Counted from the first letter of the stretch, positions 8,552-17,466 are shown. The stretch: DNA of 64,000 nucleotides from Salegentibacter sp. 24 (GCF_004362395.1 NZ_SNWE01000001.1:1-64000), one strand, 5' to 3'. Made by a program: numbers and translations. Notes: generated from the letters alone by a model not told the origin.

Positions 8552-8953
8552 GAAAGCTAAAATTATGGGTTTTGGGTATAAACAAAGATTATGAAAAATT
8601 CTGATGTTGTTAATAATTGTTATTTAAGATATTCACAAAGTTTTCAACACAAAAAGCTGGGAATTAGTGTTTTGAACCTATTTTTCTGCTTTTTGTCGAT
8701 TTAGGATGTTATTTTGTTGAAAACTGGTAGATCAACAATTCTTAAAGACTGAAAGTAAAATTCATTTTTGGGTTTATCTGTAACCGAGCGGTTTTTCTCA
8801 GACGGTAAAGACCGGGTTATTTAATTACAATTATTTTCAATTTTAGGTATTCAGGAAAGCAAGGAAATTCTGGAAACGGATTTTAGTAAATCTAAGCTTC
8901 TGATACATTCCTTAGAACCGAATAATAATTAAATAAACAAAGATTTTGGTTAA
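8552..8953. other. 402-bp intergenic region with DnaA-box-like repeats
   Basis: No gene is seen. The stretch 8580-8740 holds AT-rich runs (TTGTTAATAATTG), an ATTCACAAA word, GTTTTCAACA at 8640-8649 and its exact reverse complement TGTTGAAAAC at 8715-8724, and a further ATCAACAAT. These resemble relaxed DnaA boxes. They could be promoter elements of the R2-like gene or part of a replication origin. Confidence 0.5.
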
Positions 8954-9308
8954 TTACATATTTGCGAACCACTTTTCAAATTGATGACCCAGAATGGGGA
9001 CTGGTTTTAATTTTTGGTTTATTGCATTTATAAGACCCATTATCCATAAATATAAAAGGAAAATAGATCCTAAAAAGCTCAGTACCCAACCTAAAATTGG
9101 GATCATGCCTATAATGAAAAGTCCCAAGCTAATTACTACAAAGTCCAAGGGATTGTTTGATGTGAAAACTTGCAAATTCATTCCTTTTGTCATTGTTTAA
9201 AACAAATGCCACTACAAGTCCAATTACAGTTAGATAAGCAATAATGGCTATAGTTTTAGGATCGAAAGTGCTCCTGGTTTCTTTATTTTGTGCGTTTGAG
9301 TTCTCCAT
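8954..9308 (-). pseudogene. DUF4870-family (Tic20-like) membrane protein, frameshifted
   Basis: Two overlapping reading frames together make one protein. The first runs from MENSNAQ (start 9308) to HIKQSLGL. The second continues with VVISLGLFIIGMIPILGWVL and ends with PVPILGHQFEKWF, the normal C-terminus of the family. The first frame hits a stop a few codons after the break. Removing one A from the AAA run at 9140-9142 would join them as SLGLVVISLGLF. The protein would have three hydrophobic segments. It follows the DUF4412 gene by 10 bp in an operon. It may be a true mutation or a one-base sequence error; programmed slippage is less likely, as the site has no known slippery motif. Confidence 0.75.
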
Positions 9309-9318
9309 GATTCTCCAT

Positions 9319-10143
9319 TTATTTTGCAGTAGCAAGAGCGGTATAATTTTCTTTATCTATTGAAAAAGATCTTTTCTCCAATCCCGTACACCGCATATTT
9401 GCGGTTTGATTTGGATTGTTTTTATCAATCATTTGCATTTCCATCATCAGAGCATCACCCTCTTCCAGCCAATCAGTATTCCAGCCTTCAGGAATATTGC
9501 TTTTTTTATCTGTATACATATTGGCGAAAGAAATTGGTGCCTGCTGAGTAAGGTAGAAGGTGAATTTGTGTTCATTAGTTTCAGTTTCATAGCCCTGGCA
9601 TTGAAAACCCAAGATATCTTTTGTCCCAATTTTCTTCAATTCTGCATTTTCATAGGGACCTGTTGCCTTCGCAGAATTAGTAAGATCATCTATTTTGCTG
9701 GCGGTTATAAAATTATTTTCTCCTGAGTTGAAGTACATAATACTAAGTTTTCTTTCCATATCAAGGATCATAAAAACTCCTTCAGCATGAGGCATTCGCA
9801 TACCGAAATAAGGAGCATCTTCTTTTAAAAGATAGGTCATATTGACCGTACCTTCACTGGTCTCCATATTTAATTGATATTCCCAATCAAAATCATAAGA
9901 TTGAGGAACTTCACTTATATCCACACGCTTGGCACCCATTGGTATCGGGCTGTTTTTTAAATTGGTCTCCCACATTTTATTAAGGGATTCGTTGGCCTCG
10001 TGAGCTGCTTTATCCGAAATATTTTCGGTAACTGCATGTTCCACTTTTTTTTCAATTTTCTCCTTTAATTTTTTTAGAAACTGGGCTTCCATTGTGGAAA
10101 TAGAGAATAGCAGCGAAAACCCCAGCAAGATTAGTTTTTTCAT
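9319..10143 (-). CDS. DUF4412 domain exported protein
   Basis: 274 residues with a signal peptide ending around MEAQ, a short basic amphipathic helix (FLKKLKEKIEKKVEHAV), and a beta-rich DUF4412-type domain. The diagnostic-looking part is GTKDILGFQCQGYETE, followed by a strand with NEHKFTFYLT. The family consists of periplasmic or surface proteins of Bacteroidota without a known role, with a fold probably related to lipoprotein-carrier-like beta structures. The frameshifted DUF4870 gene follows closely and is probably co-transcribed. No TAnnTTTG promoter was found just upstream. Confidence 0.78.
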   Translation of the reverse strand: MKKLILLGFSLLFSISTMEAQFLKKLKEKIEKKVEHAVTENISDKAAHEANESLNKMWETNLKNSPIPMGAKRVDISEVPQSYDFDWEYQLNMETSEGTVNMTYLLKEDAPYFGMRMPHAEGVFMILDMERKLSIMYFNSGENNFITASKIDDLTNSAKATGPYENAELKKIGTKDILGFQCQGYETETNEHKFTFYLTQQAPISFANMYTDKKSNIPEGWNTDWLEEGDALMMEMQMIDKNNPNQTANMRCTGLEKRSFSIDKENYTALATAK

Positions 10144-10349
10144 AATTTTTCAATTTAGATAATAAAATAATTTGTAAGCCTTTAGCTTATAAGGTAGGGG
10201 CAGGATTCGATAAAATGTAGGGGTATTGAAAAAACGGTTTGTGAACTGGCCGATTTTTGGGGCTATAATTTGAATTACAAGATACTAAATCTTTCAGAAA
10301 TATTTTAATTTTTCTGAAAAATCAGTCATGAGGGAATATGGGTAATTTT

Positions 10350-10913
10350 TTAAAGCTCTTTGGCTGCTTCTTCTAATTCCTGGTACCAATCTTCGCCAAA
10401 TTTTCTGACCAAAGCGTCTTTGGTGAATTTATAAACAGGAACCTGAAGCTCAGCCCCCAGGCTGCAAGCATCGTCACAAATTTGCCATTTATGGTAGTTT
10501 ATCGCAGAAAATTCGGAATATTCCTGTATCCGTATTGGGTATAAATGACAGGAAATAGGTTTTTTAAAATTGATATCACCCTGGTTATAGGCTTCTTCAA
10601 TCGCGCAAAGCGCGGTTCCTTTTTCATCAAAAGTTACATATGCACAATCAGCGCCATCTATTAACGGAGTTTCAATCTCATCTAAATCGGTGGTGATATA
10701 ACTTCCTTGTTTTTCTATGGCCTCTATCCCTTTTTGACGTAAATAAGGTTTGACTTTTGGATAAATCTCGTCTAAGATTTGTCTTTCTTCTGGTGCTACG
10801 GGGGCACCGGCATCACCGTCCACGCAACAAGCACCTTTACAAGCTGAAAGGTTACACACAAAATCTTTGGTCAAGATCTCTTCAGAAACTATCGTTTTTC
10901 CTATTTGAAACAT
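10350..10913 (-). CDS. DUF3109 family cysteine-cluster protein
   Basis: 187 residues. The N-terminal DFVCNLSACKGACCVDGDAG block (Cys20, 25, 29, 30), PISCHLYPIR in the middle and ICDDAC further on are the cysteine pattern of DUF3109, related to the YkgJ-type CxxxCxxCC proteins thought to bind a metal or Fe-S cluster. There is no signal peptide, so it is cytoplasmic. The function is unknown. The gene stands alone, with a -7 promoter element ending 5 bases before the ATG. Confidence 0.88.
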   Translation of the reverse strand: MFQIGKTIVSEEILTKDFVCNLSACKGACCVDGDAGAPVAPEERQILDEIYPKVKPYLRQKGIEAIEKQGSYITTDLDEIETPLIDGADCAYVTFDEKGTALCAIEEAYNQGDINFKKPISCHLYPIRIQEYSEFSAINYHKWQICDDACSLGAELQVPVYKFTKDALVRKFGEDWYQELEEAAKEL

Positions 10914-10918
10914 AACCG

Positions 10919-10926
10919 CAAATATA
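10919..10926 (-). promoter_or_regulatory. Candidate -7 promoter element of the DUF3109 gene
   Basis: On the minus strand TATATTTG matches TAnnTTTG and lies 5 bases before the ATG, which suggests a leaderless transcript as for dxs. No TTG is found at the preferred -33 spacing. Confidence 0.5.
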
Positions 10927-11597
10927 AATTTAACTTCCCTGATTGAGAAAGTTTTAATCTATAAATCTTTGATGGTTTGTAATTATTAATGTATTGTCTT
11001 AAAAAAATCCATAGCGGTCAATAGCTTCCTTGGCTATCGTGGTACTAATTTCAGATTAGGTTCCAGAATTAATTAATTTTTCAGCCCGTCATTATTTTAT
11101 ACTTGTGATCAAATTTTAAATTGATGGATCATTTATAGACCTATGGGAATTCAATATAGAGAGAAAAGTTTAACCCACTTTTGATTCAAAATTAATAGCA
11201 CGGACCAGGTTATGCCATAATTGATATTGAGTATATATACTACAGATGGCCTCTGCAAAATGACCGGTTCCTGATATTTTTATTAATGACAACCCTCTAT
11301 ATGCTACCTTTGGGAAATTACATTAAATAGGTTCTTTTTAAATATTTGGAAATCGAACTTTGGCTTTGGTACTTATGGTCTTTAGCTTTCCTTAACCGGT
11401 TTTAATTGATCAGAAGGATTAAGTTTCTAAATAAGGAAAGCCATAAAGTCATCATCGCTGGAATGCAATTAAAATTTCCCATCTCATTTCATCTTTAGTT
11501 TTAGATAGTCTTATTACTGGGAATATTCAAAAATAGCTGGTATTGAAGTTCTTAAGGGAAAGGATAAATTTTAATAAAAATTTTACCTGCTAATTGC

Positions 11598-11627
11598 TTG
11601 ATTCTCTGTTTTTAAAAATTACTTTTG
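11598..11627 (+). promoter_or_regulatory. Promoter of marC operon
   Basis: TTG at 11598-11600 and TACTTTTG at 11620-11627 are separated by exactly 19 bases, a full match to the Bacteroidota -33/-7 pattern, 25 bases upstream of the marC start. Confidence 0.7.
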
Positions 11628-11652
11628 CGCAAAATTTTTCAAATAGGGAGTT

Positions 11653-12234
11653 ATGTGGAAATTATTAAACGCAAAAGAGATATTTACTGCAGGAATGATT
11701 CTTTTCGCGGTAATTGACATTATTGGGAACATCCCAATTATTATAGACCTGCGTAAAAAAGTAGGACATATTCAAAGTGAAAAGGCATCGGTAGTCGCCG
11801 GGATTATTATGATCGTTTTTCTTTTTGTAGGAAAGGAAATCCTAAATCTTATCGGTATCGATGTGAATTCCTTTGCTGTAGCCGGTGCATTTATATTATT
11901 TTTTTTAGCCCTCGAGATGATTTTAGGCATTACCCTTTATAAAGATGATGAACCCGAAACCGCTTCCATTGTTCCGTTAGCATTTCCATTAATTGCCGGT
12001 GCGGGTACCCTTACTACTTTGGTTTCCCTACAGGCGGAATATGAAGCGATAAATATTATTGCTGCTATACTTATCAATATTATCTTTGTATATATGGTTC
12101 TTAAATCTTCAACTAAGATTGAAAGAGTTTTAGGAAGTCAAGGGATTAGCGTAATTAGAAAAGTATTTGGTGTAATTTTGCTCGCCATTGCAGTAAAATT
12201 ATTTGCCACTAACATTCAGAGTTTATTTACATGA
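11653..12234 (+). CDS. MarC family integral membrane protein
   Basis: 193 residues with six predicted hydrophobic segments. The early AVIDIIGNIPI block and LAFPLIAGAGTLTTL are conserved features of the MarC/UPF0056 family, which has an acidic/polar motif in the membrane and an uncertain transport role. The former multiple-antibiotic-resistance link is not well supported for the family. Its TGA overlaps the ATG of the next small gene (ATGA at 12231-12234), so the two are translationally coupled. Confidence 0.9.
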   Translation: MWKLLNAKEIFTAGMILFAVIDIIGNIPIIIDLRKKVGHIQSEKASVVAGIIMIVFLFVGKEILNLIGIDVNSFAVAGAFILFFLALEMILGITLYKDDEPETASIVPLAFPLIAGAGTLTTLVSLQAEYEAINIIAAILINIIFVYMVLKSSTKIERVLGSQGISVIRKVFGVILLAIAVKLFATNIQSLFT

Positions 12235-12428
12235 AGTTGTTTATTTATACCGTAATTTTTTTAGCGATTGTAATTATTGCCTATAGCGCAACGATTTTGA
12301 ATTTTGATGATCTATTAAAGGGGGATAGCGGTACCGCCGTTCTGATTATTGTTGGTAGCCTTTGCCTTATAATCCTAATGGGAATTTTATTAACATCACG
12401 AACGATTGCAGAAAAGCACAATTCCTAG
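12231..12428 (+). CDS. Small two-helix membrane protein
   Basis: 65 residues with two strong hydrophobic helices (about 4-24 and 36-54) separated by a short acidic loop (NFDDLLKGDSG). It overlaps marC by 4 bases and is followed within 2 bases by the FAD oxidoreductase gene, which places it firmly in an operon. I know of no named family. Coupling to marC suggests a partner or accessory membrane role, but that is inference. Confidence 0.72.
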   Translation: MKLFIYTVIFLAIVIIAYSATILNFDDLLKGDSGTAVLIIVGSLCLIILMGILLTSRTIAEKHNS

Positions 12429-12429
12429 G

Positions 12430-13035
12430 ATGAATTTTGACGTGCTTATTATTGGTGGTGGTGCAGCAGGAATGTCTTGCGGACTTATTTTAGGATCTGC
12501 TCTTGAGAATAAGGTAGTCTCCAATAAAAATATAGGAATAATTATTCATCAAAAAACTTCACACTTAAATTCCGCGTTATTGAATAATGTATTAGGAGTT
12601 GAACCTGGAACTTCAGGTCAACAAATTCTTAAAGAAGGAGCGCTACATTTAAAAGAAAGATATCCCCAAGTCCGACAAATTGATAAAGAAAAGGTTAGGG
12701 AAGTTATTCAATTACAAAAGGGTTTTCAGGTAGTCACCAACAAGAATATTTACAAAACTGAAATTGTTGTGATGGCTACTGGTTATACCAGTCCTTTCAG
12801 AATAAAAGGATTTGAAGATAAAGTTATTCCTCATAAAAAGGCCAAAGCTTCCAAAGAGCGCATTCAGTTAGAAAATGAAGATCATCGTATAAAACCAGGC
12901 TTATATGTGGCGGGAAGTCTTGCAGGCTGGCGAAGTCAATTTTCTATAGCCTGTGGTAGCGGTGCTAGTGTAGCAACAGATATTCTTAGTTTGTGGAAAG
13001 GAGCTCACACAAAAGTTCACGATAAACTTTTATAA
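12430..13035 (+). CDS. Minimal FAD-dependent oxidoreductase, thioredoxin-reductase-like
   Basis: 201 residues. The N-terminus has the dinucleotide-binding GGGAAG motif (DVLIIGGGAAGMS, residues 4-16), the middle has VVMATGYTSPF, and the end has GLYVAGSLAGWRSQFSIACGSGASVA, the FAD-binding C-terminal motif (usually GVFAAGD). The separate NAD(P)H domain and the CxxC redox pair of thioredoxin reductase are absent, and the protein is about two thirds of the usual length. The ATG at 12430, 2 bases after the preceding stop, is chosen over an in-frame upstream codon because it begins exactly at the flavin fold. It may depend on a partner for electron input. Confidence 0.75.
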   Translation: MNFDVLIIGGGAAGMSCGLILGSALENKVVSNKNIGIIIHQKTSHLNSALLNNVLGVEPGTSGQQILKEGALHLKERYPQVRQIDKEKVREVIQLQKGFQVVTNKNIYKTEIVVMATGYTSPFRIKGFEDKVIPHKKAKASKERIQLENEDHRIKPGLYVAGSLAGWRSQFSIACGSGASVATDILSLWKGAHTKVHDKLL

Positions 13036-13332
13036 CATATAGTAACCTGTTATCATTAATGGAATCGAAGAAACCATTAAAATTAAACAAGTGCGATGCG
13101 CTCTTCGATATAAAAGAGCAAGCCTTAATTTTTTTCGAAACTCTTGATCTTCGGTATTTTTTATCTGTTTTTTAATGCTTGCTACGGAGACATTAGAGGA
13201 AGTAACGAGTATTTCTTTTTGAAGGAAGAGTAGGGCACTATTGTCCAGCAGCCTGAAACTTACAGCTACTATGAAGAAAAATAACGGCGAAACCGTACAA
13301 AAGATTATAAGATTTTCATTAAAACCAGTCAC
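13030..13332 (-). CDS. Small membrane protein of unknown function
   Basis: 100 residues with a hydrophobic helix near each end (about 8-28 and 81-98) and a charged helical middle (SIKKQIKNTEDQEFRKKLRLALLYRR). It follows the S41 protease gene by 9 bases on the same strand, which supports a real gene. Its end overlaps the end of the FAD oxidoreductase gene on the other strand by 6 bases. No family was recognised. Confidence 0.6.
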   Translation of the reverse strand: MTGFNENLIIFCTVSPLFFFIVAVSFRLLDNSALLFLQKEILVTSSNVSVASIKKQIKNTEDQEFRKKLRLALLYRRAHRTCLILMVSSIPLMITGYYML

Positions 13333-13341
13333 GACTGCAAT

Positions 13342-14931
13342 CTATTCATTTTTTTTCGATAATTCAAGCACTTTTTCGATTGCAGGGTCATTTTCATTGA
13401 TCAATTTCTCAAAAGCAGTAGTGCCATATAATTGTTGTGCAATTACTGCTTTCAGGTACTGTTTTAGAAGTGGATTCTGTTTATTTAAATTAAGCCTGTA
13501 ATTTCCTTTACCTAAAAACTTTATAAAATCTCCAGCCATCTCGTCTGTGATTTTTACTTTACTTTCAAAATTCTTGCGCTTAATATTATTATAAAAAGTA
13601 CGATTTTCTTCAAGAACATTAAAAATAAACCGACTCATATACCCACCGTGTAATAGTAATTTAATTTTATTTCTTTCACTATCGGTATCCAGTGGGATAA
13701 AGACATCGGGTATAATTCCACCGCCACCATATACCACATTACCCTCTGGGGTTTCGTACCTAAGTGAATCATTTACGTTAATACTATCTACGCTAATTAG
13801 CTCTCCATTTTTATAACGTCGCATATAGTCCTTAAAATAACTTTCGTTTCCATTATCATAAGGTTTTTGAATGGACCGACCAGTTGGTGTATAATAGCGG
13901 GCAATGGTTAATCTGACGGCGCTACCATCCCCCAAAGCCATTTCGCGCTGCACAAGACCTTTTCCGTATGATCTGCGTCCTACAATGGTGCCGCGATCAT
14001 TATCCTGTAGCGCCCCAGCAACAACTTCACTTGCTGAAGCAGAATTTTCGTTAATCAATACATAAAGATCTCCTTTTTCTAAAAGCCCTTTTCGTTTGGA
14101 ATAAGTTTTATCAACTGCACCGCTTTTATTTTTTGTAAATAGGATTAACTTTTCATCTTCCAGAAATTCATCTACAATTTTTATAGCTTCTGAAAGATAT
14201 CCTCCGGGATTGTCACGAAGATCCAAAGCAATTTCATTTGCCCCCTTTTTTTTGAGTTTCTTTAAAGCGCTTTTAAACTCCTGAAAAGTCGTTTCAGAAA
14301 ATCTATTTACTTTTATATAACCCAAATCCGGTGATAACATATATGCAGCATCTACACTCTTTAGAGGAACTCTACCGCGCTTTACATTAAAGGTCAACAG
14401 GTCTTCAATTCCCTGTCTTTTAACTTTAAGTGTTACCTGTGAATCTTCTTCTCCTTTTAAGTGTTTTGTTAAAGAGTCTGTGCTAATATCTTTATTAAAA
14501 AGAGGAGTGCCATCTGCATATAGAATACGATCTCCGCCTCGAATTCCTATTTTTTCACTTGGTCCCCCTTCCAAAGCTTGAATCACAACTACTGTATCGT
14601 TTACATTGTAAAAGCTTACCCCTATTCCCACAAAATCACCTTGCATATTTTCTACTACTCCAGCATATTCTTCTTTTGGAATATAGACGGAATGAGGATC
14701 GAGATTTTCCAATATCCTATTTACGGTAACGTCTACAATGCTATCAGTGTTAACATCGTCTACATATTCATATTCTATATAGTCGATAAGCCGGTTGAGT
14801 TTTTGTTTTTTCGGGTTGGAAGAAAATAAAGCATCAGAGGAAGAGAAATCCAATAATCCGCCAAGTAAAACCCCCATAGCACATGCGGTGGCGAGAAGAA
14901 TAGGCAATATTATTTTTTGTTTTTTATTCAA
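13342..14931 (-). CDS. S41 family C-terminal processing peptidase
   Basis: 529 residues. Order: one N-terminal membrane anchor or uncleaved signal (6-28), an N-terminal helical part, a PDZ domain (about 90-175, GIGVSF, GGPSEKIGIRGGDRIL), then the S41 peptidase domain. The catalytic Ser lies in NENSASASE (294-302) and the Lys in GRRSYGKG (Lys324). A C-terminal extension of about 150 residues follows. CtpA/Prc-type enzymes trim the C-termini of periplasmic proteins. The start overlaps the dCMP deaminase stop by 4 bases, so the pair is translationally coupled, and the small membrane protein follows. Confidence 0.93.
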   Translation of the reverse strand: MNKKQKIILPILLATACAMGVLLGGLLDFSSSDALFSSNPKKQKLNRLIDYIEYEYVDDVNTDSIVDVTVNRILENLDPHSVYIPKEEYAGVVENMQGDFVGIGVSFYNVNDTVVVIQALEGGPSEKIGIRGGDRILYADGTPLFNKDISTDSLTKHLKGEEDSQVTLKVKRQGIEDLLTFNVKRGRVPLKSVDAAYMLSPDLGYIKVNRFSETTFQEFKSALKKLKKKGANEIALDLRDNPGGYLSEAIKIVDEFLEDEKLILFTKNKSGAVDKTYSKRKGLLEKGDLYVLINENSASASEVVAGALQDNDRGTIVGRRSYGKGLVQREMALGDGSAVRLTIARYYTPTGRSIQKPYDNGNESYFKDYMRRYKNGELISVDSINVNDSLRYETPEGNVVYGGGGIIPDVFIPLDTDSERNKIKLLLHGGYMSRFIFNVLEENRTFYNNIKRKNFESKVKITDEMAGDFIKFLGKGNYRLNLNKQNPLLKQYLKAVIAQQLYGTTAFEKLINENDPAIEKVLELSKKNE

Positions 14932-15359
14932 ACTTCTAGATCGTTTATTTGTTCCAGTTTTACGCCGGCTTTTTCCAGGAATTCCAATCCGGAATTATCT
15001 TTATAATCTATATGATAAACCAATCTGGTGATTCCTGCTTGATGGATTAACTTACTGCATTCCTTGCAGGGTGACATTGTAATATAAAGGGTAGCTCCAT
15101 TGCAGGACTGGGTAGAACCTGCAACCTTTAAAATAGCGTTGGCTTCTGCGTGTAACACATACCATTTGGTATATCCTTCATCATCTTCACAATAATTCTC
15201 AAATCCAGTAGGCGTCCCATTATAGCCATCTGAAATTATCATTCTATTCTTTACAATAACTGCGCCAACCTGCTTTCTTTTACAGTGTGATAATTTACTC
15301 CATTCCCGGGCAATTCTTAAATATGCCCTATCGTATTTCAATTGTTTTTTCTTATCCAT
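14928..15359 (-). CDS. dCMP deaminase family protein
   Basis: 143 residues with the zinc-dependent deaminase motifs HAEAN and PCKEC, plus the SDGYNGTPTGFENYCED insertion typical of deoxycytidylate deaminases (ComEB-like) rather than TadA or cytidine deaminase. It produces dUMP for dTTP synthesis. It starts the operon with the S41 protease and a small membrane protein. The coupling to a protease is a genomic association without an obvious biochemical reason. Confidence 0.9.
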   Translation of the reverse strand: MDKKKQLKYDRAYLRIAREWSKLSHCKRKQVGAVIVKNRMIISDGYNGTPTGFENYCEDDEGYTKWYVLHAEANAILKVAGSTQSCNGATLYITMSPCKECSKLIHQAGITRLVYHIDYKDNSGLEFLEKAGVKLEQINDLEV

Positions 15360-15422
15360 AAAGTACTGATATCTGGCATTTTGAAGCGCGATTTTTCGCC
15401 TGTAATTTAATTTGCTAATTTA

Positions 15423-16010
15423 TTAAATAGCCAGAAAATTCTCCTGAAGAATTGGTAAAATAATACCAATAACTATTGCTGAGGTCACTAATACCCAATC
15501 TCTTCTTGAAACCGAAAGGATATTTTGTGCAATAAACCCGAGAATAATGACAGCAAGAACGACTATTACCTGAGCAGTTTCGATTCCTAAAGCAAATTCC
15601 AGAAGCGGTAATAACTTACTGTCGGAATTTGAAGCAAGCATTTTAAAGTAATTTGAAAAACCAAGTCCGTGTATTAAGCCGAAAAAAATGGTAGTGAAAT
15701 AAAGCGGATTATGACTTTTATTGCGTTCTTTTTTATTTACAGTAATTATATTGTATAGTGCAGTAAGAATTATGGTTACAGGAATTAGTAATTCTACCCA
15801 GGCTGGATCTACTTTTACAATGCCATATACCGATAGAAATAATGCTAAAGTATGGCCGATGGTAAACAAGCTAACAAGCCAGATAATTCGTTTCCAGCTA
15901 CTAAAACTGTAGGCTGCTACCAGAACAATTAGAAACAAAATATGGTCGTAAGCCTGCCAGTCCAGAACATGTTCCAGACCCAATCTAAAATACAGCCAGA
16001 ATTGGGACAT
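15423..16010 (-). CDS. HupE/UreJ family membrane protein
   Basis: 195 residues with about six to seven hydrophobic segments. The family's conserved histidine motifs are visible: LEHVLDWQAYDHILFL, FTIGHTLAL, and FFGLIHGLGFSNY. HupE and UreJ are associated with nickel or cobalt uptake for hydrogenase and urease, but no such enzyme is encoded nearby, so the substrate is unknown. It sits 63 bp upstream of the dCMP deaminase gene on the same strand. Confidence 0.88.
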   Translation of the reverse strand: MSQFWLYFRLGLEHVLDWQAYDHILFLIVLVAAYSFSSWKRIIWLVSLFTIGHTLALFLSVYGIVKVDPAWVELLIPVTIILTALYNIITVNKKERNKSHNPLYFTTIFFGLIHGLGFSNYFKMLASNSDSKLLPLLEFALGIETAQVIVVLAVIILGFIAQNILSVSRRDWVLVTSAIVIGIILPILQENFLAI

Positions 16011-16345
16011 ATCTAAAATATTAGAAAAACCGAAAGTACAACTTATTCATAAAATTGCAAAAGCTTTTGGACTCCTCAATTCGACGACTTGATGAAGGAG
16101 TTTTCCGGATGAATGATGCTTGGGTAAAGATGATTTTTTGGAAGAATTTAGGGGTATTACATTTTACTTTTGCAATAGGACTTATATAGATTTTCCCAGA
16201 AGTGTCTAAGTTTATTCTTAAAAGATACAACATTAACGTTGGTTTAAAAGATGTTGAATAGGATTTTAAGTAATTTTGTTTGTTAATCGAATTTCAAAAT
16301 TGATTAATAAATATGAAAACCTGAGTTCGTTTTCTTACAAAACAT

Positions 16346-16918
16346 ATGGCTATGAAGAAGAATCTTATGAATATGCAATGTCTTGATATCTATCTCTCGT
16401 CTTTAAGTAAAGAAGAGTTTTTAGAAATCGAACACGAGCTTATTGTTTCTGATATAAAACTAATGCCACTTCGTAGTTGGGATATTTATAATGATTTTTA
16501 TGGTCGGCATTTATCGATATTAAAACAACAAAATGCCATAAATTCCTTTAAAGAATTAGCAAATAAATTCGGCTGGAAAAATGATTGGGATGATGTATTT
16601 AAAGATAAAACTTTTGATGCTCTTGTTTTAACTAATCAGGAAGCTAAAATACAATGGGTAAGCGCTGGTTTTACCGAAATGACTGGTTACAGCAGTAGTT
16701 TTGCCATAAATAGAACCCCTCATTTTTTGCAGGGTAAAGAAACTGACAGAATTGTATTAAACCGAATTAAAAATAAACTGTCCCGCGAGCAGCCTTTCAC
16801 TGAAATTGTGGTGAATTATAAAAAAGATCAAACTCCATATAAGTGTGAAATCAGTATTATCCCCTTAATAAATAATAAAACCATCCATTATTTAGCCTTG
16901 GAGCGCCAGGCTGGTTAA
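16346..16918 (+). CDS. PAS protein with LOV-like sequence but no photoactive cysteine
   Basis: 190 residues: an N-terminal helical part (1-85) and a single C-terminal PAS domain (about 86-187). The domain follows the LOV pattern closely (ITGY-like MTGYSS, FLQGKETD, VVNYKKDQTPYKCEISIIPL), but the LOV motif GRNCRFLQG reads NRTPHFLQG, so proline replaces the flavin-bonding cysteine. There is no output domain. It is probably a stand-alone sensor or adaptor working by protein contacts. Start choice: ATG at 16346, or 16352 two codons later. Confidence 0.75.
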   Translation: MAMKKNLMNMQCLDIYLSSLSKEEFLEIEHELIVSDIKLMPLRSWDIYNDFYGRHLSILKQQNAINSFKELANKFGWKNDWDDVFKDKTFDALVLTNQEAKIQWVSAGFTEMTGYSSSFAINRTPHFLQGKETDRIVLNRIKNKLSREQPFTEIVVNYKKDQTPYKCEISIIPLINNKTIHYLALERQAG

Positions 16919-17332
16919 GAATCAAAATATTTAAGAAACATTATTGATGTAGCCATTATTAGAGATAAGAACTAATCAATGGTATTTTATTAGCTCCTCG
17001 AAAATCTTCAGTCGCGTCCTCTGAGAACCGAATATCCAAGCTGCTAAGATTTTTGGATTTTAACCAGTTATAATTGGCCTTAGGTTACAACCTTTTTGAA
17101 AAGGAAAAAAGACTATTTTTCGTTTTGGGTTCCGGGTAATACGGTCCATTTTAAAGTCCTGATTTTTTAGAAGTACCGTAATGCTTATTGGTGTCAAGCC
17201 TGTTTCCGGCTACTGACAAGGATTCCGGACTGGATTACATACATTCTTCCATCCATCTATCCCAAGATATTTCTTAAATAAAAAAATTAATAGTTCCCTG
17301 TTTATGAGATTATTATAGTTTAATAATAATGA

Positions 17333-17346
17333 TGGTATCGATTACA
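17333..17346. promoter_or_regulatory. Upstream imperfect operator
   Basis: TGGTATCGATTACA matches 12 of 14 positions of the perfect palindrome at 17497, with one arm fully conserved. It is 164 bp upstream of that site, a distance that would allow a regulator to bind both by looping. Confidence 0.4.
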
Positions 17347-17466
17347 TTAATAACTATTATTCCCTTTTAATATGTGATAACATTAAAATTTAGGCTGCTA
17401 AACTGAATATTCACGCCCATTTAGAGCTCTTTATAGGAATAATATCAATTTTTATATAAAAATATT

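Larger units (their letters stand above)
10914..11652. other. 739-bp gap without a recognised gene
   Basis: Apart from the two promoters at its ends I see no gene, RNA gene or repeat. All frames are broken frequently. It could be decayed coding DNA, but no family could be recognised. Confidence 0.5.

Noticed and set aside
8640-8680. Possible NrdR box upstream of the R2-like gene
   Set aside because: ACAC and GTGT words exist here, but spacing and the AT-rich centre do not fit the NrdR consensus.
10914-11652. Possible decayed gene in the gap before marC
   Set aside because: No continuous similarity to any family could be read in any frame, so calling a pseudogene would be unsupported.
13241-13501. 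86-codon open frame on the plus strand
   Set aside because: It is antisense to the S41 protease end and to the small membrane gene, which has better spacing and helix structure.
16021-16233. 70-codon open frame on the minus strand after HupE
   Set aside because: No hydrophobic or domain pattern, odd composition rich in Phe and Ser, no similarity recognised, and no promoter. It is probably a chance frame.
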